The notes beneath the pieces are model-generated. The model was not told the origin of the DNA. It worked only from the letters and a program-made list of their open reading frames with translations, and did no database searches. A stretch of 10,761 nucleotides of DNA, taken from CAYNLY01 sp964398225 (GTDB lineage: Bacteria > Pseudomonadota > Zetaproteobacteria > Mariprofundales > Mariprofundaceae). The stretch lies in contig CAYNLY010000050.1 in assembly GCA_964398225.1 (NCBI GenBank), positions 1 through 10,761 of the forward strand, given 5' to 3'. A program made the position numbers and the translations under genes. Below are positions 5,567 through 10,761 of this stretch, piece by piece (position 1 is the first letter of the stretch; each line of letters opens with the position of its first letter).

Positions 5567-6631
5567 CTAAAGCCGGCTGGCGCGGTGGCGGAGCAGGTGG
5601 TCGGCAAGCACAATGGCCAGCATCGCCTCGGCGATCGGCACCGCGCGGATGCCCACGCATGGATCGTGCCGCCCCTTCGTGACGATCTCCGTCTCGTTGC
5701 CGTGGATGTCCACGGTCGGGCGCGGCTTCAGGATCGACGAGGTGGGCTTCAGCGCCAGGCGCACGCGCACGGTGTCGCCGTTGGAAATCCCGCCCAGGAT
5801 GCCGCCGGCGTGATTGGTGACGAAGCCGGTGGCTCGGATCGCGTCCCCGAACTCCGAGCCCTTCGCCTCGATGCAGGCGAATCCGTCGCCGATCTCCACG
5901 CCCTTGACCGCCGGGATGCTCATCATCGCCTTCGCGATCTCCGCATCGAGCTTGTCGAACACGGGCTCGCCGAGGCCGGCGGGCATGCCGTGCGCCTCGA
6001 CGCGCACGCCCGCCCCGACCGAGTCGCCATCCTTGCGCACCCGGTCGAGCAGCTCGGCCATCGCGCGCGCGGCCTCCGCGTCCGGACAGAAGAACGGATT
6101 GCGGCCGATCTGGTCGCGGTCGAAGCGCGCGGGGTCGGCCCGCACCGGCCCGATCTGGTCCACCCATCCGAAAATGTCGATACCTTCAAGCTCGCGCAAA
6201 AGCTTCTTCGCGATCGCGCCGGCGGCCACGCGCATCGCCGTTTCGCGCGCGCTCGAACGGCCGCCGCCGCGGTAGTCGCGGATGCCGTATTTTTCCAGAT
6301 AGGTGAGATCGGCATGCCCCGGACGGAACTTGTCCCGGATCTCGGAATAGTCCTTGCTGCGCTGGTCGGTGTTGCGGATCAGAAGCGCGATCGGGCAGCC
6401 GGTCGTTTTGCCCTCGAACACGCCGGACAGGATTTCGACCCGGTCCGGCTCGCGCCGCTGGGTCGTGTATTTCGACTGCCCGGGCCGCCTGCGGTCCAGA
6501 TCCGGCTGGATGTCGGCTTCCGAAAGCTCAAGCCCCGCCGGGCATCCGTCCACGATCGCGACCAGCGCCGGGCCGTGCGATTCGCCGGCCGTCGTGACCC
6601 GGAAAATCTGGCCGAACGTGGAGCCGGACAA
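5567..6631 (-). CDS. aroC: Chorismate synthase AroC
   Basis: A 354-residue chorismate synthase, converting 5-enolpyruvylshikimate-3-phosphate to chorismate with reduced FMN: the last step of the shikimate pathway, in the cytoplasm. All three family signatures are visible: GESHGPALVAIVDGCP (16-31), YRGGGRSSARETAMRVAAGA (120-139) and, near the end, GRHDPCVGIRAVPIAEAM. The catalytic histidines are His19 and His106 (RPGHAD). Length is normal. The start is TTG at 6629-6631 (MSGSTFGQIFRVTT), matching the usual N-terminus; no ATG or GTG nearby gives a better fit. It begins 6 nt after the fabI stop with no clear ribosome binding site, suggesting translational coupling with fabI. Confidence 0.97.
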   Translation of the reverse strand: MSGSTFGQIFRVTTAGESHGPALVAIVDGCPAGLELSEADIQPDLDRRRPGQSKYTTQRREPDRVEILSGVFEGKTTGCPIALLIRNTDQRSKDYSEIRDKFRPGHADLTYLEKYGIRDYRGGGRSSARETAMRVAAGAIAKKLLRELEGIDIFGWVDQIGPVRADPARFDRDQIGRNPFFCPDAEAARAMAELLDRVRKDGDSVGAGVRVEAHGMPAGLGEPVFDKLDAEIAKAMMSIPAVKGVEIGDGFACIEAKGSEFGDAIRATGFVTNHAGGILGGISNGDTVRVRLALKPTSSILKPRPTVDIHGNETEIVTKGRHDPCVGIRAVPIAEAMLAIVLADHLLRHRASRL

Positions 6632-6637
6632 GGCCGA

Positions 6638-7420
6638 TCAGTCGAGGCCGGGGTCGCCGGCGCCGATGTTGAAGCCCGCGTCCACGTAGTGGATCTCGCC
6701 GGTCACGCCGGACGCCCAGTCGGACAGCAGATAGACGGCGGCGTTGCCGACCTCCTCCTGCGTCACGTTGCGCTTGAGCATCGCGCCGCGCGCGCTCTTT
6801 TCCATCAGCTTGCGGAAATCGCCGACGCCGGACGCGGCCAGCGTGCGGATGGGCCCGGCCGAGATCGCGTTCACGCGGATGCCCTCCGGCCCGAGATCGT
6901 GCGCAAGATACCGGGTGGCCGCCTCGAGCGCCGCTTTCGCAACCCCCATCACGTTGTAGTTCGGCACGGCGCGCACCGCGCCCAGGTAGGTCATCGTCAC
7001 CATCGAGCCGCCCGGCCCCATCAGCTTCGCGGCGCGCTGCGCGCAGGCGATGAACGAATAGGCGGAAATGTCGAGCGCGACCCGGAAATCCTCCCGCGTG
7101 GTGTCGCGGAAGTGGCCCTTGAGCGCCTCCTTGTTCGCGAACGCGATCGAATGGACGAGAAAATCGAGCCGGCCCCAGCGCTCCTCGACCTTGGCGAAGA
7201 AGTCGTCGAGCTGGGCGTCGCTGGAAACGTCGAGCGGCTCGATGATCGACGCGTTCACCGACTCGGCCAGCGGCCGAACCCGGCGCTCGAGCGCCTCGCC
7301 GAGGTAGTTGAAGCCGAGTTCCGCGCCCTCGCGGTGGCAGGCCTGGGCCACCCCCCAGGCAATCGACTTGTCGTTGGCCAGGCCCAGGATCAGGCCCTTC
7401 TTGCCGTCAAGCAGTCCCAT
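6638..7420 (-). CDS. fabI: Enoyl-ACP reductase FabI
   Basis: A 260-residue NADH-dependent enoyl-[acyl-carrier-protein] reductase, the last step of each fatty-acid elongation cycle. It is a short-chain dehydrogenase-type fold. The FabI nucleotide-binding signature GLANDKSIAWG is at 13-23. The catalytic residues are Tyr145, Tyr155 and Lys162 (TYLGA and NYNVMGVAK), followed by NAISAGPIRTLAASG. Length matches E. coli FabI (262). The start has an excellent AGGAGG 7 nt upstream. It is 49 nt downstream of tgpA and 6 nt upstream of aroC, all on one strand. The strong ribosome site suggests it is well expressed, possibly from its own promoter inside the end of tgpA, though I saw no clear hexamers. FabI is the triclosan and isoniazid-class target family. 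Confidence 0.97.
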   Translation of the reverse strand: MGLLDGKKGLILGLANDKSIAWGVAQACHREGAELGFNYLGEALERRVRPLAESVNASIIEPLDVSSDAQLDDFFAKVEERWGRLDFLVHSIAFANKEALKGHFRDTTREDFRVALDISAYSFIACAQRAAKLMGPGGSMVTMTYLGAVRAVPNYNVMGVAKAALEAATRYLAHDLGPEGIRVNAISAGPIRTLAASGVGDFRKLMEKSARGAMLKRNVTQEEVGNAAVYLLSDWASGVTGEIHYVDAGFNIGAGDPGLD

Positions 7421-7427
7421 GAATCAC

Positions 7428-7433
7428 CCTCCT
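7428..7433 (-). promoter_or_regulatory. Strong ribosome binding site of fabI
   Basis: AGGAGG on the minus strand (within GAGGAGGG) with a 7-nt spacer to the fabI ATG at 7418-7420. It fixes the start. Confidence 0.85.
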
Positions 7434-7469
7434 CGGTGCGCGCCGCGCGATGGACTGGCGCGTAGGATA

Positions 7470-9392
7470 TCAGCGGCCGCGCGCCAACGCACGCAGCCGG
7501 GATCTGAGCGCGCGCACGCTCCAGCCCGCCCCCGGACGATAAGCCTGGGCCTCCCAGTCGCGCACGAACGCAGCCCAATCCTCGGGCGCAATGCCGGCGG
7601 GCGCGGAAAGCCGGGAAACCGGCACCGACGGCGGCCGCAGGCATCCCCTTCGCCTCAGCCAGCGATCGAGCACGGCAAGCCTTCGGTCCCGCGCGCGGAA
7701 CCAAGCGCCGCGCGGACGACTGCGAAGGATGAGCCGGGCGATCAGCAGCACGGCGAGCGCCGCCGCCAGCGCCGGAACAAGCCCCCGGGCGCTTCGCAGC
7801 CATTCGACCAGCGCGCCGAGCGCGCGCATCCGGTCGGCGTCCTCGAATTCGAGCACGTAGCGATACCAGGCGAGCCGGACGCTTTCCCAGACCGCATCCA
7901 GTCCGGGAAACCGGACCGCGGAAAGCCCCCAGCGCGCGTTCGGCGTCGGATCCATGCGCCGCCAGGCGCCGTCGCGCCAGACCTCGACCCAGCTGTGCGC
8001 ATGCGCCTGCCGGAACAGGAAAAAGCCGCCGATCTCGTTGTATTCGCCGTGCGCATATCCGTTGACGACACGCGCCGGAAAGCCGAGCAGGCGGGCGATC
8101 AGCGCCAGCGTCGTCGCATACAGCTCGCAGTGGCCTCGCTTCAAGCGCAGGAACGAGCCGATCGGATCCCGATCCTCGATCGGCGCGTTCAGATCGTAGG
8201 TCCAGCCGGCCAGTTCATCCCGGATGCGGGCCAGCGCCTCGGCGGGCGCCATCCCTTCCGGAATCCGGCGCTTCAGCCACTCCCGAAGCGCCTCCGGAAT
8301 CCGCCCGGTCTCCCACTCGGCCGGGACCGGCGGCCTGAGGTTCGCGGTCGGCGCGCGGGCTTGAGCCACCACCATGTTCAGCTTCAAGCGACGGGAAGGC
8401 TCCTCGGCGAACGCGAACACCCCGTCGCGGTCCAGCGTGGCGCGCGCCGGAAGCCGCTGGAGCGCCAGCAGGCCGTCCGGAAGCGGCAGATAGGGATGGT
8501 CGGTGGCCTCGCGGAACACATGAAGCGTTGCGCCGCTGCCCGGCTTCAGGCGCAGATCCTCGCCGGGCGCGGCCGCAAGACGGGCGCCCGCCGGAAGGCG
8601 GCGCCAGCCCCGCCCGTCGAACACCGAAAGCACGACGCCGCGCCAGTAGCGCCCCGCCATCAGACGCCGCAACGCGTGCGGCTCAAGCTCCGGCGCCTCG
8701 ATCCGGAGCACGACGGTCGGATCAAGGCTGCGGGCGAACTCGCCCAGCTCCACCCGGTCGGAAAAACCGCTGGTCGCCATTCTCGGCTGCGTGGGCTTCA
8801 GCCTGGAGCCGAACTCGAAGCGCGGCATCAGGAAGAATACCGCCGCCACCATCACGGCGATCCCCGCCATCGTGCCGAGCTCCGAAGCCCACGGGCGCGG
8901 GGGAAGATCGCCGCCCGGCTGATGGAGCCCGTACAACGCCGCGGCGGCCCGCCAGAGGAAGACGACGAACGCCGCCAGCGGAAGAACGAGCAGCACGGAA
9001 TCGGTCAGCACCGCCGAGGCGAGCACGAGAAACAGGCCGACCAGCATCCGGTGCAGATGGTTGCGCGGCGTGGGCGCCTCGACGACGACAGCGAGCGCCA
9101 GAATCAGCAGGAAATCGGTGAACGCGACGATCAGCGCGCGCCCAAGCGCAAGCTCGAGCCCCACCCAGACGAAGCCCGCCCATCCGATCAGGCTCGCCTG
9201 CATTTCGCTGAGCGCAAAGCCCGGGCCGCGAATGAGCCGAAGGGCCGCGGCTGCCGCCGACAGACTCCAGTAGAACGGGCTTACGAAATCGGAAAGCGCC
9301 AGCGAGGCCACGCCGCACATCAGCACGGCCAGCGTGAGCCGCTCGATGTCGAGCCGCCCGATTGCGCCCGGAGCCGCTCGCCCCCCGCTCAT
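7470..9392 (-). CDS. tgpA: TgpA-type membrane transglutaminase-like protein (DUF3488)
   Basis: A 640-residue inner-membrane protein of the DUF3488/transglutaminase family typified by Pseudomonas aeruginosa TgpA. The first 190 residues hold about six hydrophobic segments (roughly 17-35, 67-83, 88-105, 115-130, 132-149, 172-189). A periplasmic part follows with the linker GFSDRVELGEFARS and then a transglutaminase-like core. Its catalytic triad is Cys422 (RGHCELYA), His466 (AHAHSWVEVW) and Asp481 (RMDPTP). A last membrane helix lies at about 537-556, with a cytoplasmic tail resembling DUF4129. The biochemical substrate is not established; TgpA is essential in P. aeruginosa and thought to act at the envelope. 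The start overlaps the DUF58 stop as ATGA (9389-9392), so the two proteins are made together. fabI follows after 49 nt. Confidence 0.93.
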   Translation of the reverse strand: MSGGRAAPGAIGRLDIERLTLAVLMCGVASLALSDFVSPFYWSLSAAAAALRLIRGPGFALSEMQASLIGWAGFVWVGLELALGRALIVAFTDFLLILALAVVVEAPTPRNHLHRMLVGLFLVLASAVLTDSVLLVLPLAAFVVFLWRAAAALYGLHQPGGDLPPRPWASELGTMAGIAVMVAAVFFLMPRFEFGSRLKPTQPRMATSGFSDRVELGEFARSLDPTVVLRIEAPELEPHALRRLMAGRYWRGVVLSVFDGRGWRRLPAGARLAAAPGEDLRLKPGSGATLHVFREATDHPYLPLPDGLLALQRLPARATLDRDGVFAFAEEPSRRLKLNMVVAQARAPTANLRPPVPAEWETGRIPEALREWLKRRIPEGMAPAEALARIRDELAGWTYDLNAPIEDRDPIGSFLRLKRGHCELYATTLALIARLLGFPARVVNGYAHGEYNEIGGFFLFRQAHAHSWVEVWRDGAWRRMDPTPNARWGLSAVRFPGLDAVWESVRLAWYRYVLEFEDADRMRALGALVEWLRSARGLVPALAAALAVLLIARLILRSRPRGAWFRARDRRLAVLDRWLRRRGCLRPPSVPVSRLSAPAGIAPEDWAAFVRDWEAQAYRPGAGWSVRALRSRLRALARGR

Positions 9393-10411
9393 CCCGCCGC
9401 CGCCGTCAGCACCAGGCTCGCCGCGCCCGGAGCCGCCGCCTCGCCCGGCCGCGCCTCGGCAAGCGCCAGATGCGCCCGCTTCAGCTGAGCCTCATCATGG
9501 AGCGGAAACCTCCGGCTTCCAAGCACGAGCAGACGCGGCGCCGGATGCTGCTCCAGCCAGAAGCGCGCCCGCCCGAGCATGCGCTCAAGCGCCTCGCCTT
9601 CTGCGCGCAGATCCACGGCCAGCGTATCGCTTGCCTCCGCAAGCGAAGAGCCAAAGCGCTTGACGCTCCAGTCCCGGGGCTCGCCGAACGCCTTGCGCCA
9701 GTGCACGCGGCTCAGCGGATCGCCGGCCTGATAGGCGCGAAGATCGGTCCATTCGTCCCCTTCCCGGCCTCCGCCGCGCTCGCCGACCCTGCCCGGCCAG
9801 TTCCAGGCCAATGGTTGCGGCAGCGTGACCAGCGTGCGCGAAGCGGGGCGCGCCAGGCTCAGCCGGTACAGGCCGATCGGCGCTTCCGTGGTCAGGATCG
9901 CGGTGTCAAACCGGCGCACGCCGCGCCTGGGCTCGCAAAAGCTCCCCTGCCAGCGCATCCGGCCGGCAGGCTCGCCGGTGGATGCCGGCTCCCAGCGGCC
10001 GTAAAGCACAAGCGCCTCGCCCCCGCCGTCCGCAACCAGCAAGTGGACGCTCAGGATGCCTGCATCGCTTCGTGGCGCGGGCAGCTCCTTGCGCCAGAAG
10101 TGGGTTTCGCCCGCCGTCAGCCACGGCAGGGCCCCGGGCAGCAGCGCGGACGCTTCCCGAAGCATCCTTCGGGCGCGGAGCAGCGCGGCCACGGCCACGG
10201 CGACCAGCATCGAACCGGCCAGATAGAGCAGATTGTTGCCCGAATAGAAGGCGGCGGCCCAGACGCCGGCGAGCGCCGCGGTGAACATGAGCCCGGGGCG
10301 CGTGAAGCCGAGCGTCCAGCGCCGTCCGAGCGGGATTTGCAGCCGGACCCAGCGGTCCAGCCACCTCAGCAGCCAGCCCGGGAGCGCAAGATCGGCGGGA
10401 TCGTAGGCCAT
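9389..10411 (-). CDS. DUF58 membrane protein
   Basis: A 340-residue DUF58-family protein. Two adjacent hydrophobic segments (about 41-57 and 60-79) anchor it in the inner membrane, with most of the protein after them. The DUF58 signature is at 214-253: REGDEWTDLRAYQAGDPLSR then VHWRKAF, with the conserved Arg225, Tyr227, Gly230-Asp231, Arg235 and Trp238. DUF58 proteins are usually encoded with a MoxR AAA+ ATPase and a TgpA-type protein and are thought to work with them at the envelope. The TgpA partner is here (4-nt overlap), but no MoxR directly precedes it. Instead higA ends 16 nt upstream. No strong ribosome binding site is visible, so translation may depend on the upstream gene. Confidence 0.92.
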   Translation of the reverse strand: MAYDPADLALPGWLLRWLDRWVRLQIPLGRRWTLGFTRPGLMFTAALAGVWAAAFYSGNNLLYLAGSMLVAVAVAALLRARRMLREASALLPGALPWLTAGETHFWRKELPAPRSDAGILSVHLLVADGGGEALVLYGRWEPASTGEPAGRMRWQGSFCEPRRGVRRFDTAILTTEAPIGLYRLSLARPASRTLVTLPQPLAWNWPGRVGERGGGREGDEWTDLRAYQAGDPLSRVHWRKAFGEPRDWSVKRFGSSLAEASDTLAVDLRAEGEALERMLGRARFWLEQHPAPRLLVLGSRRFPLHDEAQLKRAHLALAEARPGEAAAPGAASLVLTAAAG

Positions 10412-10427
10412 GAGTCAGGATGCCAGG

Positions 10428-10724
10428 CTATGCCGTGAGCGGATGAACCTCCCGCTCCAGCCGGTCCGCCAGCTTCCGGCGAGCCTGTTCGATTTCATAG
10501 TCATCCTGCAGGCCCATCCAGAACTTGACCGACGTGCCGAAATATCGGGCCAGCCGCAACGCCGTATCCGCCGTCACCGAACGCTTGCCGCGCACGATCT
10601 CGCTGATGCGCATCGGGGAAATGCCCGTCTCCCGCGCCAGCCGGTACTGGCTGATTCCCATCGGCTTCAGGAACTCCTCGAGCAAAACCTCACCGGGATG
10701 AATGTTGGGCAGACGCTCGCTCAT
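10428..10724 (-). CDS. higA: HigA-family antitoxin
   Basis: A 98-residue antitoxin of the HigA/VapI addiction-module family: it binds the HigB toxin and represses its own operon. The start MSERLPNIHPGEVLLEEFL matches the family's conserved opening (PGE.L.EEFL). The helix-turn-helix lies at about 24-47 (ISQYRLARETG then ISPMRISEIVRGKR), followed by ALRLARYFGTS and FWMGLQ, typical of the family. An AGGAGG 5 nt before the ATG supports the start. The toxin gene's last codons lie 11 nt upstream, giving the usual higB-higA order. The operator and promoter are outside the window. DUF58 follows after 16 nt, so envelope genes may share the toxin-antitoxin transcript. Confidence 0.93.
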   Translation of the reverse strand: MSERLPNIHPGEVLLEEFLKPMGISQYRLARETGISPMRISEIVRGKRSVTADTALRLARYFGTSVKFWMGLQDDYEIEQARRKLADRLEREVHPLTA

Positions 10725-10729
10725 ATCGG

Positions 10730-10735
10730 CCTCCT
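10730..10735 (-). promoter_or_regulatory. Ribosome binding site of higA
   Basis: AGGAGG on the minus strand, 5 nt from the higA ATG (10722-10724) and directly abutting the higB stop codon. The strong site fits the need for antitoxin in excess of toxin. Confidence 0.85.
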
Positions 10736-10761
10736 TCAGTGATAATCCACGATCATGACAT
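10736..10761 (-). CDS. higB: HigB toxin, C-terminal end only (cut by window edge)
   Basis: The minus strand at the window edge reads Val-Met-Ile-Val-Asp-Tyr-His then a TGA at 10736-10738. HigB (RelE-superfamily mRNA interferase) proteins that pair with this HigA type commonly end in VEIVDYH, so this is very probably the toxin tail. It lies 11 nt upstream of higA. Only seven full codons are visible, so the identity leans on position and this short tail. Confidence 0.7.

Noticed and set aside
5474..7465. Plus-strand open frame of 663 codons opposite aroC and fabI
   Set aside because: It runs antisense across two well-identified genes and overlaps the end of mlaA; its His/Arg/Asp-rich composition is typical of a shadow frame.
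7308..9488. Long plus-strand open frame of 726 codons opposite tgpA
   Set aside because: It is antisense to a clear TgpA-type gene, is Arg/Pro/Ala-rich low-complexity sequence with no family resemblance, and is expected by chance at this G+C.

Overview
This 10.8 kb window is chromosomal DNA from a high-GC Gram-negative bacterium, most likely a member of the Pseudomonadota. It encodes the outer-membrane lipid-transport lipoprotein MlaA, FabI, AroC, a close relative of Escherichia coli Tas, and a transglutaminase/DUF58 pair. The class cannot be fixed from sequence alone. Most of the window is ordinary, tightly packed housekeeping DNA. The left 1.4 kb is different: it is patchy in base composition and rearranged.

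Left end (1-1437): a 164 bp direct repeat, 153/164 identical, at 108-271 and 1274-1437. It carries the last 38 or so codons of feoB plus 48 bp downstream. The right copy is the true end of the intact feoB. The left copy is a severed feoB tail (minus strand), butted against what looks like the severed 3' end of an aconitase gene (plus strand) with its own strong terminator. Between the repeats lies a bacterioferritin-like gene (minus strand), whose G+C is lower than the rest of the window. So an iron-storage-type gene and scraps of other genes sit between two feoB tails.

Centre-left (1322-3367): feoB, a ferrous-iron transporter with altered G2 and G3 motifs and no feoA or feoC beside it. It is divergent from a plus-strand run of fmdB (zinc ribbon), tas (aldo/keto reductase) and mlaA (outer-membrane lipoprotein) at 3473-5547. 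This run is convergent with the next block.

Right half (5567-10761, all minus strand; transcription order from the right edge): higB (only its last codons are inside), higA, a DUF58 membrane protein, a TgpA-type transglutaminase membrane protein, fabI and aroC. Spacing is tight: higB-higA 11 nt, higA-DUF58 16 nt, DUF58/tgpA ATGA overlap, tgpA-fabI 49 nt, fabI-aroC 6 nt. All may be co-transcribed. The MoxR ATPase that usually precedes DUF58-TgpA is not directly upstream; a HigBA toxin-antitoxin pair is there instead.

I see no CRISPR array, tRNA, rRNA, intact insertion sequence or clearly novel defence system. The most noteworthy items are the repeat-bounded ferritin segment with its chimeric feoB/aconitase junction, the bacterioferritin lacking the haem-ligand methionine, and the FeoB with non-canonical switch motifs.
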